From: Marsupella aquatica
Taxonomy: Eukaryota > Marchantiophyta
Assembly: GCA_973895155.1 (NCBI GenBank)
Contig: OZ316898.1
Location: forward strand, 1,178,001-1,242,000
Reading direction: 5' to 3'
DNA length: 64,000 nt
Positions 47,481 through 59,364 of the stretch are shown piece after piece. The position numbers and the translations under genes were made by a program. The notes beneath the pieces were generated by a model. The model did no database searches, was not told the origin of the DNA, and saw only the letters and a list, made by a program, of their open reading frames with translations. Position 1 is the stretch's first letter, and each line of letters begins with the position of its first letter.

Positions 47481-47774
47481 GATGGTTTTGTCTTGGCTAT
47501 TTGAGATGACAGCTGGTTCTCAAGGGTTTTGCAAAAGGTATTTTTGAAGTATTAGGGTATAATAGGGTTTAGTGGTTTAGGGAGACAACTCATATAGTTG
47601 AAGGAGGGAGAAAAGGGATGTAGGTAGACCGGAATGCCGCAATTAAAATGGCATTACTCAAAAAGTACAAAAGTTACAAAATGGAAGGGTAAGAACCCTT
47701 AGCTAAAAGTTGCATGTCCATGCTAATCCCCCTATACATGTGAACTACCTAAGTCTCTAGGGTAATCTAGGCAC

Positions 47775-49901
47775 CTATCTAGATAGAGCTAGAAAGGAGA
47801 GTTCCTGCCCCTCCTTGACTTCTTCCCCTTGGCCTTCTCCTTGCCCTTGCGTGCTCTTGGGGGGGGGGACCGGGGCCTCCTCCTCCTCTTGGTCTCCCTC
47901 CTCATCCTCATCCTCATCCCCATCACCGCCACCATCACCATCACCATCCCCATCCACACTACCACTCGCAGCACCAGTGGAGTGTGCTGATGCAAATGAC
48001 TGCTCTCCAATGCTAGTTGGCCTGACTCGACTAGCAGGAGCAGTACTCCCCTCCCTTGTCCCCTCCTCATCCTCATCGCTACTATCACCCTCGGTATGGG
48101 AGTCACCATCATCATCCGGTCTCTGTTACATTAGCAAACCAGCCATGCATTAGTCATATAGAACCTTACAATTAAGTGAATGACATCCATAAGAGGGAAT
48201 TTTTCATAAATGCAATCAACACATTAACCTGAAAATTAACGCTCACCAATAATTGATCAACTTGCCGAAAGAGATGCTCCTTCCCATGTTTCTGGCCCAC
48301 CTCCATCTCAGCCGCTGTGATCTTCCTCTTGTACCTCTTGTACTAACCAAAATAAAAACCGGCACAATTGGTCAAAACCAAGCAATAACGGCAAGCCAAA
48401 ATGCCTTAAAACAATTAGAGGGGTTAATTAGGTGCTGGTGGGGTTGGGGCTTAGGTTGGGGGTGGTTTTACAAGGGTGGCATGGGGGCTTACGACCCCCA
48501 AACAACACTTGAACATTTTGAAATATTCAAAATTTCAAATTTTTTGAATTTGCAAAGTCTCCAGCTTCGCAAACATAAGGGAAAACTAGGTTGCGAAATT
48601 GATTGAGATGCGCGTGGCTTTGCAAGGGCATTGCAAATTTATTTCCAAAAAAGTGAATCAAGGTTTGCGAAGCAGTTGCGAAGCGACGCGCATCGCGAAT
48701 GCTTTGCAAACTCTGTTATGACGAAAAGTTGAAAGGGAAAAAAATATTTGTGACCTAATCTGACACAACAACTCCAATTGGAAGTACTTGGTGCCACAGC
48801 AAAAAAGAGTTGGGGCATTGCAGGTGTGTTGGAATAGAAATTGGAGGAGTAAGAAGTCAAGAGAGGAGAGGGCGGTGCACTCACAAATGCTGCTTTGAGG
48901 CCGGGGAGGCCACCTTGACCAAGCCTGTGGGTGATGTTGGGCTTTTCTCGGACTCTCTCAGCTGCCTTCAAGAACTTGTTGGGCGGATCTCCCACCTCTG
49001 CTACAACCTGCTGCAGCTGGGCCACCTTCTGCTCCATCATCTTCAGGTCACGGTCAAACATCCCGGCCTCCTTTGCCTTCCGGGCCTTTGTCAACTTCTC
49101 TGTAAATTCATTCAGGACCCTGGCTGCTTTCAACTTCACCTCTGTGACGTAGAAGGCCTGCCAGATATCTTTTGAGAACTGCAGCGGCCTCCCCAAATTC
49201 CTGTACTCCTCCAGATCTCTCAGGTGAGCCCTGATCTTCATCCTGTCATGGTATCGTGCTTGTGACATGGAATTTGAGATTTTATCAGCAAGCCATTGTG
49301 AATCCATCTCTCCTCCATTTCGGAATGCATCTTTCACCTGATTGATCACTCGCTTCTGCTCTGCCTTGGAGAGAGTGCCCCACTCGACTCCTCTTGCAAA
49401 GTTTGTGGACACAATTATGTGTCTGATTGTGCTCTTGGCCCCATTGTAAGCAAGCTCTATGGGAATTCCCTCATCCTCTAATGTAATCAGAGGCAGCTTC
49501 CTCCTTGCCTCCTCCTCCTTTTTCTGCTCCTCCCTCTGTTTCCTGATCAAGTCTCTCTCATCTTTCCTCCTCTTCTTTTCCAAGGCTTGAGGGGAGAGTA
49601 CTCCAGCCTGAGCTCTCTCATCCCTCTTTCGCTTCTTCTCAACGGCCTTCTACTTGGCTGTCCTCCTTTCTTCCTCCTCTCTTGCTGCTTTCCCTGCACT
49701 AACACCAGATTGCAAGGCCTGGCCCAATAATGCACTCAACAATGCAAGCCCTGCTGGAGAGGTGAAATCAATCTTACTCAACTGCGCAACCGAGAAATGG
49801 TCATCCACAATCTTCTGAAGTCGATCGTCCTCCTCTAAGTGGTTGCCTCCGCTGCTGGCAGAAGCTCCTCCATCACCTCCAGTTCCCCCTCCGCTTGCCA
49901 T
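47775..49901 (-). pseudogene. TNPA-like DNA-binding protein of the CACTA element, three exons
   Basis: Exons on the minus strand: 49901-48885, 48342-48247 and 48122-47775, all GT/AG and phase 0, giving 486 residues. One in-frame TAG (49650-49652) interrupts exon 1, so this copy is broken unless read through. It begins MASGGGTGGDGGASAS, followed by a hydrophobic ALLSALLGQALQ stretch. A long charged region (KKRRKDERDLIRKQREEQKK) suggests coiled coil. Then come IIVSTNFARGVEWGTLSKAE, SMSQARYHDRMKIRAHLRDL and leucine-rich heptads (KMMEQKVAQLQQVVAEV). The tail is acidic (GDGDEDEDEEGDQEEEEAP). Position, strand and multi-exon form fit the TNPA role in En/Spm elements: a regulator that binds subterminal repeats. 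Sequence similarity to known TNPA was not established. Confidence 0.7.
48540..48720. repeat. TTTGCGA-motif island in TNPA-like intron 1
   Basis: CTTCGCAAAC, GGTTGCGAAATT, TTTGCGAAGCAGTTGCGAAG and ATCGCGAATGC cluster here within the first intron (48343-48884), away from the element ends. Confidence 0.75.
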
Positions 49902-49984
49902 CGCTCCTCCCTTGCCTGCGCTGCTCTCTCCCAAGGCCCAAAAGAAATGGATCCACCTCATCCGCGCTCGGCAAATGATAAGGA

Positions 49985-50135
49985 CAGTAGAGTTAGGGTT
50001 TGTGAAGTCATTCGCATCGCAGTTTGCGATGGTTCTACCTTCTCAACCAGCTTCGCAAACGGTATCTTTGCAAAGAATACGGCTTTGCAAACGTGTTCGC
50101 TATTGGGTTTGCGAAGACCCCCATCTCGCATGTGT
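49985..50135. promoter_or_regulatory. TTTGCGA-motif island between the divergent genes
   Basis: CATTCGCATCGCAGTTTGCG, GCTTCGCAAACGG, TTTGCAAAGAAT, TTTGCAAACGTG and GGTTTGCGAAGACC lie about 90-230 bp upstream of the TNPA-like start and upstream of the plus-strand genes. The motif is that of the subterminal arrays, so TNPA-type protein could bind its own promoter region, as known for Spm. Binding is inferred. Confidence 0.7.
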
Positions 50136-50214
50136 ATTTTCTGTGAGCAGGGATACTAAGAGGGGTCATAAACATTAAATTTGGTACAAGTAATTCATTG
50201 CATGTGATCATATA

Positions 50215-50700
50215 AGGGTTGGGGGGTTTAAAAGTGCTGACATTGGAGGGTAAGAGGAGGGGTCTTATGTTACGGCTTTTGGGTTTGGCCTGGTTGGGGG
50301 GGAGTGTTATTTCAGAAGGTTGGGGTTATATTGAAAGGAAAGAGACGGGGATTTATATTTTGGCTTTTGGGTTTTGCCTGGTTGGGAGGGTTTTTATTTT
50401 ATGAAGGTTGGGGTTATGTGTATTGGAGGGTAAATGGAGGGATTTTATGTTTGACGTTTGGTTTGGTTGGGGGAGGGTTTATTTTATGAAGGTACGTTGG
50501 GCTTAGATTGGAGGGTAATAATATGAGGTGTTTTATGTTTTGGGTTTGGCCAGGGGGATTTCATTTTATGAATGTTTGGCTTATATGTATTGGAATAAGA
50601 GGAGGTGTTTATGTTTTGGCTTTTGGGGTTTAGGCCAACTTAGGAGGGAAAGACAGGTTCTATTTTCATGGACACTTGGGTTAATTTTATGGTAACTTAT
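50215..50700. repeat. ~95-bp degenerate tandem repeat, about five units
   Basis: Each unit runs GGTTGGGGTTAT...ATTGGAGGGTAA...TTTTATGTT...GGCTTTTGGGTTTGGCC...GGTTGGGAGGG...TTATTTTATGAA. Units start near 50215, 50320, 50405, 50490 and 50570. It lies between the motif island and the plus-strand gene start and is G/T-rich on the plus strand. Frames across it (50219-50489) are repeat artefacts. Confidence 0.85.
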
Positions 50701-51269
50701 GAGGGCAAGTTCTAAGAGGTTTTTATGCTAACAATTGAGGGGAAAACCCATGTAATCATGATAGAGCCCAGGGACATCACTACTTCCTCAACTTTTGTCT
50801 AATGCATATGCATTGTGGGAACCCGGGCATCTAAAAGGTATAACATGTATGTAGTGTTGTTAGTGGAGATTTTTCATAAACCTTGCCATTTTTTGTTTTG
50901 CAAGAATATATATGTGTAACTTATGTTTGGGGTTCCACAATTTGAGAGATGCTAATGACTATCCAAAACTTAAATTTTGTTTCCAGTATTTTCCTCCTAC
51001 TTCTAGATTTGGCTCATGTTCATTGAGCCACACGACCTATAGGCACTGTTGAGCCCGGGTCTCATTCAGGTAATTCACTAACCTAATTCAGGGCCTAGAC
51101 CATTACAATTTTCCCAAGGGTGACAATGTGATATTTTTGTGCATGACACTCTCCTTTGGGTTTCATGCTAAACAAAAATGGGTTTTTGTAGTTTAGTTTT
51201 AGGATATTTTTTGGCCGAGAGGGATTCTAATCATGCCCTACATGCAATGTAATATATGTGGCAGTGGAT

Positions 51270-52631
51270 ATGTCCTCCTCCTCTGAACTATCCAGTAGTG
51301 AGTACTCCTCCTCCAATGATGTGCCCCCTCCTCCTCAACCTGAGGTTACCGGTCCTCGTGGTCCTCCCCAGAGACTTTGTGAGTGCACCAGATGTGTGGG
51401 CCAAGTTTCTCAAAAATCTTATGTGTGTGCTCAACATATGGAGAGATATGGACGTCACAGGGGTCTTACTCTGGGGGCTTCTTCATCCCATATGGTATGT
51501 GGATTTCAATTGTTTGCCTTTTTTCCCTCATATTTTTCATAAGTGAATCAATGTTTACACATATGGTTTTTTGTGGGTTTTTGCATGGAATAGGGATCCA
51601 GTATGCGTAGACCGGTGACACCACCACCCTATGTCCCATCACAAGGAGTTTTAGATGCTATAGGCAATGCACTTTCACAAGCCTTGGGTGTAGGGATCAG
51701 TATGAATCATGGGACTGACGAGGAATAGTCTCATGTGCCCACTGAGACACGAAGACCCCGGTCCAGGCCCCAGTCCAAGAGGAGGCCACGAGCACCCAAT
51801 GACCCATCAAGAACACTAGTTGAGGGTAGGTGGGGCATTTGTTCATTCACTAGCAAGTGTGCCTCTATCATCAAAGATTGGGATCCTATGACTCTTGGCT
51901 TGCCTTATTTTCCCAGTTATGATGAGGAGATTGTGGTTTGGGGTAGACGTTGGATTGTGAAAGCTTCCACACTTGGAGAGAGACACGGATATGGCATATT
52001 TGCTTGTGAGGATATCATCATGGATGATGGGAGTGGGTCAAGTGCTCGTGGTAGAGAGGGTCCTACTTTGTTCCCATACGACCCATCTACAAGAGAAGAC
52101 ACTGGAACATGATCCTTGCACAACATCCTGAGTGGAAAACATATGCCCTAGAGATGGATACTTTTCATGGTAGCACTAGAAGGTATAGTGAGCAACGGGT
52201 GATAGACGGTGATCCCGTACGTAATGGGAATATTGTTGGCTTTATAAATAGTATTGTGGGGACTTGACCCAAGCGTAGGGCCAATTGTGAGTGGGTTTTT
52301 ACCCCTGGGCCCTCACTCCGTGTAAAAGAAGTGGACCCCCCTACGATCGGACCCTTTTCCTGTTTACCCCTTGTTATTTCCATTTTACTATTAAAAGTTC
52401 CCTTATTACCGGTAATAATTATAATTATTAGTTCAAAATGAATAAAAATTACCCTTCGAGCGTTTGCACATCCTCCACGTATTAGTTAAGACTGAGGGCC
52501 CAGGGGTTTTTACTGATGGCCCAATGTCGGCACCATATGGAACGACATATCATAAGGACAATTGCTTAGTTCTTGCCACTAGGACTATTAGAGCTGGAGA
52601 TGAGTTATTCACACACTATGAGTGGGATTAG
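51270..52631 (+). pseudogene. SET-domain (lysine methyltransferase-type) ORF inside the CACTA element
   Basis: Exon 1 is 51270-51494 (MSSSSELSSSEYSSS, then a C/H-rich CECTRCVG...YVCAQHMERYGRH likely to bind zinc). Exon 2 is 51594-52631, joined by a GT-AG intron. After a basic RPRSRPQSKRRPRAP stretch it shows SET motifs in order: VKASTLGERHGYGIFACEDI (GxG cofactor loop), EQRVIDGDPVRNGNIVGFIN (Asp-Gly...GN...FIN), ANCEW (NHxxxPNC region; the usual NHSC is INSI here), LVLATRTIRAGDELFTHYEW (post-core GEELxYDY). It ends TAG. SET domains transfer methyl groups to protein lysines, usually histones. Lesions: TAG at 51726, a frameshift near 52090, TGA at 52265 and a 203-bp MITE at 52303-52505; the frame is continuous across the MITE when it is disregarded. 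Confidence 0.85.
52303..52505. mobile_element. 203-bp hAT-type MITE inside the SET ORF
   Basis: Perfect 13-bp inverted ends CCCTGGGCCCTCA and TGAGGGCCCAGGG, flanked by the 8-bp duplication GTTTTTAC (52295-52302 and 52506-52513). An 8-bp duplication is typical of hAT elements. The interior is AT-rich and non-coding. Confidence 0.93.
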
Positions 52632-52881
52632 GGAGCCATGTCATACATCCTCTTGTACCTTGTGTGTACTTCACACTTATCATTATATACATGTCCTCTG
52701 GCCTCATTTTGGAGTAGTATAATTTTGGTGTGGCCCTTCACTTAAGTTCTTAATGTGAATGCATGCAATCAATCCTTAAAACTGATTGTTAATTTGTCTT
52801 GAATGAATGGTCTGAAGTCTGTTTTTGTTGTACCTGGTGAAATGTACATCAAGAGGTTTTTTGGTTGTGATGTGCGTAGAA

Positions 52882-55800
52882 TGTGCAACCATCTCAACAA
52901 ATGTTACCACGAAGGTTGAGAGTAGCATATCGGGAGATGGGCATGCCAGAAGAGGGAGAACCATCAGAGGATGATTCCTCATCAAGTAATGATGTAAGTG
53001 ATCGTGGTGATGAGGAAGCAACACCTCAGACTGATGACCAGGATAGAGCCATGGATGACTTCATGGTTGATTGGTTTGGTGCTGATGTTGAAGATGGTGT
53101 CCCTGACATTAGTGTTGAAAGGAGCTGCCCCCCAAAATGACCCACGACCACAACATACTGATCCAGAGGGACAACAACAATGGAAGGAGGCTGAGGAACA
53201 TGCCCGGACACCTATCTTTGAGGGTGCTTGGTTGAGTCGTGTGTCAGCCATATTGGGGTTGTTGAACATTCAGGCCAAACATACTTAAGGCAAGCAATTT
53301 TATGTTATCAGACATATTTGAATATTGTCATGACTTGATGTTACCCTTGGAGAATGTGTTGCCTGGAACTTGGAAGGATGCAAAGAAGATTCTCTCATCC
53401 ATTGGCATGGATTACCATATCATTCATGCCTGTGTGAATGATTGCATATTATTTCATGGGGACAAAGCCCATATGGTAGAATGCACAGTATGTCATGAGC
53501 CACGGTATGACCCAAACATGCTAACCGGGAAGGTGCCAAGAAAAGCAGTTCGTTGGTTCCCCATTATTCCTCGCTTGTTGCACATGTATAGATGTTCTGA
53601 CTTGGCCGAGTTGATGGTATGGCACAAGAAGCATCGTTCGGAGCCCGGTGTGATGCGATTACCAGTTGACTCTCCTGCTCATAAACATGTGGAGTCAACA
53701 TGGCCAGATTTTGATTGTGACCCTCGGCATGTGCGACTTGGGTTGGCATCAGATGGGGTTAGCCCTCATTCACTTGGAGGGAAGGGGAGACCTACATCAG
53801 TTTGGCTGGTGGTTCTCATGAATTACAACCTTCCACCATGGTTGTCCATGAAAAAGGGCTTTTTATTGCTATCTTTGATTATCCTAGGGCCAAAGAAGGT
53901 GAAGAACGGACACCTATTTGGCATTAGTGGTTGAGGAACTCCAAAAATTATGGGATGGAATATGGGCATATGATGGTCGAAAGACTACAGGGGGTACCCC
54001 ACAGGTTTTTAAACTAAAAGGGGTTTGTATGTGGACCATGCATGACTACCCAGGTAAGAACTATGAAACTACAACACTTTTTTTTGTTTACATCCAGCAT
54101 GATATGATAATGCATGTTATCCCCTCATTTCCATGTGCTAATTGTACATTATGTGTGTCTATATGACCTGGATTTGGCTTTGTGAGTGGGTTGCAAACCC
54201 AAGACTACAAGGCTTGCTCCACTTGTGGCCCAAGTCTTGGTGATATAGCCAAGTACTCATCACACCTTCACAAGATTGTTTATCTTGGGCATACAAAGTT
54301 TCTGCCAATGGGCCATCAGATGAGGTTTGACCCACTACTATTTTCCTCCATTGATATGCCCTTTGGTGATGAACGTGATATACCAGAGCCAACAACTTTT
54401 GCACATTGGAAAGACTTGGCTGATAGAGTGGCAAACCCGGAGGATCCCATGCAATTTGAGGATAGCGGGTTGACTAGATGTTGTATATTAACCACTTTGC
54501 CTTATTGGGGAGAGTTGAAGATCTGCCATCTATTAGACCCCATGCACATTGAGGGAAATGTGGGAAAGGCTTTGATAAAGGCTTTCTATGGAGAAAAGGA
54601 CACTAACTTCAGGGAGGCTTGTGAGGATCTTGAGATGCATCCAGATGTATGGGTCACAATTGATCCTATCACAGGGATAGAACATCGACCTTCAGCCCCA
54701 TGGGTGCTTCCTGTTGGCCAGAGAAGGGAGTTTAGGAATCGCATAGGAGGCATGCGGTTTTCTACTGGTTATGGTGCCAATCTCCGGAAAGCCTTTGGGA
54801 TGGAGGACAATCATAAGTGGCCAATGTATCTCAAGACGCATGACTATCATCGGTTATTGTAGCATATATTGCCCGTGGCCATAATAGGTTTGGCAAGTTC
54901 AGCAGTGCAAGATGCCATTTGGTCATTGGGAAAACTATTGAGATGGGTATGTTCTAAGGAGATATATTGTGAAGAGATCCCGGGAATGGAGGTACTGGCA
55001 GCAGAGGTGGTATGCAAATTAGAAAAGGCCCTTCCTCCTTCCTTTTTTGATTGCCAAGTGCATTTACTTGTTCATCTTGTTCATGAGGTGGCCATTGCTG
55101 GTCCTATGCATTGTCGGTGGATGTATTGGTTGGAACGGTACATGGCAGTATTAAAGGGTTATGTACGTAACCGGGCACGGGTTGAGGGACGCATGGCTAC
55201 AGGATACTTGGCAGCAGAGAGTATGTTCTATTGCAGTAACATATTGGCCACAATTGATCGTACCTCTCCTCGTACTTGGGTAGAGGAGAGGGAAGATGAG
55301 GAGGATCGTTTAACAGGTGCTATCAAAACCCGCATGTTGACACCAGTGGAGTTGCATTGAAACAACTAACCACATTCATGTTGAGTAACAGCACTATCAT
55401 GGAAGAATGGAGGGATTTCTATGAGGATGCCAAAAGTACCAGTAGAAGACCAAGGATCTTTCCAAAGTACCATGACTACATGAAGGAGAAGTTGGTTGAG
55501 GTGGATGACATGGTAGCGAGGGGAGAGAATGTATTACATTTTCCAGCTATCACAGATGACGTCCGTACCATTGTTCATGGTCCCTTGAGAATGGTTACAA
55601 CAAGGACGGCAATGTGGACACAAGGGAGACATTTCAGGTTATTTCCAGGTACCTTAGTAACCTTTCATCTATGGTGATTTTAATTTATGTGTAATGCACC
55701 CACATATATTGAAAAGACATTTTTTGGCATGTGATATTAATTGTTATATGTTTATGCCTATTTTTGTAACATGTCCTTATGGTTTGATGGATTTTAGGGT

Positions 55801-56284
55801 TTCTTCCCTTGATGAGAAGAGGGGTCGTACGTTTGATGGTGGAGTTCAAGGACAATTCTCTCAAGATTCCCGCAGTAGTCGCCATGACACAAATATTATT
55901 CGAGATGTTGTGCCACATTATGGAAAGATAGAGGAGATCCTAGTGATCTCTTATGATGCACAATCAAAGTGTGAAGAGTATGTCTTCAAGTGCAAGTGGT
56001 TCAAAGTGAACCTTGTAGGTAACAATCCCACCGTGCTTCAAGATGAGTGTGGATTTACACAGCTAAAGACATCTGCCACTAGTTTCCAGCCATCTCATTG
56101 GCAAACATCAGAGCCGTTCACTTTTCCAAGTCATGTGGAACAATGTTTCTATATTCCATACCCCCCAAACCCAGAGGAATGGTCACTTGTCATCACATAT
56201 GTGCCACGATCTCGTTCAGTTGTTGGGGAAAAGCCAGATATTCTGGTTGTGTCCCAACCTGAAGAGGATGAAGATCAAGTTTGA
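52882..56284 (+). pseudogene. CACTA transposase (TNPD/TNP2, Transposase_21 family)
   Basis: Coding starts after an acceptor near 52878 (NVQPSQQMLPRRLRVAY), with an acidic linker. The core is typical of TNP2: MDYHIIHACVNDCILFHGD, ECTVCHEPRYDP, FPIIPRLLHMYR, GVMRLPVDSPAHKHVE, VRLGLASDGVSPHS, MNYNLPPWLSMKKGFLLLSL, LQKLWDGIWAYDG, DYKACSTCG, LDPMHIEGNVGKALIKAFYG, LLVHLVHEVAIAGPMHCRWM, and a DUF4216-like end (55798-56284, CKWFKVNLVGNN). An intron at 55648-55797 is clear; the one after 54053 lacks an obvious acceptor. Lesions: frameshifts near 53115, 53297, 53907 and 55350, TAA at 53286 and TAG at 54860. The transposase excises and inserts CACTA elements; this copy is dead as read. Confidence 0.9.
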
Positions 56285-57299
56285 GGGGTATATGTTATGT
56301 GGATATATAGTTAGATTTGAACATATGAGGATCTCTCTTCTTGGTTGGAGAAATATCTGTTTCTAAATTATTAATAAATTTATGTTTGCCCAAATCAATC
56401 TTGTAAGTATATCAATTATCAATAGTTTCACTAATTCTGGAATATTATTAATGATTTGGAAATTTCATAACAACTTTTTGGAAATTTAAATCAACTAAAT
56501 TTTAGATAAATATGAGACTTATCAATATCATATTTGAAATTTTTTGATCAAGATATATGAAGCTTAACAAGCTACTCCTAATAAATCTATGCATAACATA
56601 CAATGTACTCTAGAACTCAAGTTATAGGGAAAAGAATAATTGGTGTTGGAAATTTCATGATCAAAAATTGGACAAAAGAATGTCTAGAGTTAGTGAAATC
56701 ACTGATAATTTTAAATTTGGCTTTTTTACATCTTCCATCCCCAAAGTCCTATGTACACTCCCACACCTTTTGGTACACTTTATGAAAAGAAAACTCATGT
56801 CGCTTGTAGTCATTCCTCCTTGTAGCTTTCCTTCTCCCACCCCCTAGCCTTTCTCTCTAGTACTTGTACCCACCTCCCTCCTCCCCTTGTCTCAACGTAC
56901 CCCTTCCTTTGTAAAACCTATACATGCCCTCAATTTTTTCCACCTTTCACTGTCCTCAACCTATGCTCCTCTCTCCTTGGCTTGTCCCCCTCCTAAACCT
57001 ATACCTTCCACCCTCCCTCCCTCCTCCCTCCTTTCCTTTTCCCTCCCTAAACTGTAGGTAGGTACGCTCCCTCCTCCCTCATTTCCTTGTGCACCCTAAA
57101 CCGCCCTCCTCCGTCCTCCCTCCTCCCTTTGTTCCTTGTTCCCCCTTAAGTCAACCCTTCCTCCTCCTTTTCTTCCTAAAGTGTACCTCCCTAGAACTGT
57201 TTGTACCTCCTCCCTCCTCTCTCCTTGACCCTCCTTCCTCCATTCCTTGTCCCATGCCCTTTCTAAATCTGACAAACCCCAAAACCAATGTTCCAAACC

Positions 57300-57709
57300 A
57301 TTTTGCAAACCCCACCCATCTCAACCTCATATATGGCTACATTAGCGATCCCCATCTCATCGCTAGATCCCATCTCAACACCATCGCTACATTCCGAAGC
57401 AACGCGTATCTCAACTTTCCAAAACTCAAGCCTTCTCTAAAGAGAACCACTGAGGCGCCTTGATTTTGCGAGCCACACCATATCGCAAAGTAGCGATTCT
57501 CTAAGTTTCGCTATATTGCGATCAATTTTGCATCGCAAGCCGCTTTTTGATTACAGAAGTATCGCAACGTTATCAATGCATTCGGCGTCACAAGTTGTTT
57601 GCGAAACGGTAAACATCGCTACTAAGTAGAATGCTCAAAGGTTCAGAAACATTTTGGGAGATATTTGGTTTCGCAAATATTTGCAAAGATTTGGGTTTCG
57701 CAAATAGTG
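57300..57709. repeat. Right subterminal TTTGCGA motif array of the CACTA element
   Basis: Motifs include ATTTTGCGAGCC, ATATCGCAAAGTAGCG, ATATTGCGATC, TTTGCGAAACGG, GGTTTCGCAAATATTTGC and the terminal GGGTTTCGCAAATAGTG. It mirrors the left array. Confidence 0.85.
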
Positions 57710-57712
57710 GTT

Positions 57713-59360
57713 GCAAGGGGTGGCAAGGTCCACCACTTTAAATTTCTATTGGTCATTGATAGGTCACTTCTGATCAGTTTGGTAACTGTCCGATGGTCAT
57801 TTTGGTTACTATTAATAAAAGGTGATATGTTGATTGGGACTAAAAGAGTTTTTGGAAATAATCCTTTTATGGCCTGGGGAGCATCTTGTAAACCTCACTG
57901 CAACAAGTAATGCTCCTTTAATCCCCCCTTTAATTAATTTGCCAAGAGACAAGTTGAGGACCCATTGACTTGAAGTCAGGTAGTTCTTCAATGGCTAGAG
58001 CTCTTCAAGCTCAATCTTAGAGAAGAGAAATATGTTGAAGGATTTGTGGGTCCACTGTCCTTTAATGCAAATGACTCAAAATAGTGTTGAACCAAGCTGC
58101 TGGATCAGGAAACTGGACAAATGTTTTTGTCCCACTCCAGTCCTTGTAGAATTGGCAAGTAACTATAGAAAGAAACCGAACTGTCTCCAACATTACCTAA
58201 CTGTCTCCAACATTTGTCACTTGAACGGCACTTGTATCTTCTCCAATGGATGGCCCCAATCACATGTTGGAGACCAAATAATATTTGAAAGTGCCACCAA
58301 GGTTCTTGGAAAGCCACCTTTAACCATTTTAATTGGTCAGCACAACGGAGTATGTGCAAGTTCCCATAGCCTAGCTTATGTCACTACATTTCAAAGCCAC
58401 ATATATAAATTATAGACTGGGCGAGGTGGGGAAGGAGCCTTTTATAGGTTCCCTACATAGGTCAAGTGCTACCAACAAACGTTCTTGAGTTTTCCAACAT
58501 GCAACAGATTGGAGGACCACAATCCACGATGAGTGGGAACACTTTTGCTATCACATATGATCTAAGACACAATGTCTAGAGGAGATCTAGTCTGGGGATC
58601 TAGTCGAAAGGATCTAGTTCATAGTAAGTGGTCTATAATGAACCTCTCCACTTAGAGTGAGTATTTGTAAAGCAAATTCTAGTCCAGTAACGTTCTCAAC
58701 GTATGATAAGAGATAGTACGTGGTGGACCTAGCCACCCAACGCCTTCACCAATTCCAGCACCCACGTCTAAGTGCCCTCCACGGAACTTCTTAGGCAAGC
58801 AACTTGATGCCTATTGCACCTAGCCAGTGGGCCACTCCCATACGAAGCCGCACTTGCTCTCTAACAAGACCGTCACTCAACGATACTCACTGTCTGCACA
58901 AGCAACCAAGCACTCTGGTAAATAACTCAAAGGATCTAGGCATTCCAAGACTAGCATCCTCCCTAGCCCGTGTGGCCTTGCCATAAGCCGGAGCTAGAGC
59001 TGACACCCACTGTTCATCTAGAACAGCCTATGATAGGGCCTCGTCACTGAATATCCTCGATAATTGTTTACTGGGTTGTGCCATGTAACTAACCATTGTA
59101 AATAAGCTGTTTTTTTAGTTTTTTTAGTTAATTCCGCTGCTATGCCCCGGAGGCCTATACTTATTTTTTTGGATGCCTACGACTCCCCAGCAAGCAAGAA
59201 TGTTGGGACCTTGAAACTAGGGCCGGTCTAATTGGACACCCCGTTTCCCTTAGGCCCTTAGTTCCTTTTTGTTTTGATGAGACCCCAAAGGTTTGGGAGG
59301 AGGAGCGCTAATTTTCACTAAACCCCAGAAGAGGGAGACGCCATCAGGGGGAGCGTTAAA
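57713..59360. other. Intergenic, no gene seen
   Basis: AT-rich to mixed sequence. A tandem CTAACTGTCTCCAACATT-like repeat occurs at about 58181-58215. No recognisable coding sequence or element ends were found. TGTTGGGACC at 59201 could be an LTR start for the region that follows, but no second copy is visible. Confidence 0.45.
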
Positions 59361-59364
59361 GGAG

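Larger units (their letters stand above)
47008..57709 (+). mobile_element. CACTA (En/Spm-like) DNA transposon carrying a SET-domain ORF
   Basis: The left end is CACTACAACACAATGACC (47008 on) and the right end ...CGCAAATAGTG (to 57709), both CACTA-type. GTT is duplicated at 47005-47007 and 57710-57712, the 3-bp size expected. Subterminal regions (47030-47480 and 57300-57709) are packed with TTTGCGA/TCGCAAA motifs. Genes: a minus-strand TNPA-like gene (47775-49901), a plus-strand SET-domain ORF (51270-52631) and the plus-strand TNPD transposase (52882-56284). All carry lesions, so this copy is probably non-autonomous, but the whole plan is readable. Confidence 0.93.

Noticed and set aside
47815-48153. 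Serine/proline-rich plus-strand ORF
   Set aside because: Antisense shadow of the acidic third exon of the TNPA-like gene.
50219-50489. Hydrophobic repeated ORFs
   Set aside because: Translation of the ~95-bp tandem repeat; no other coding sign.
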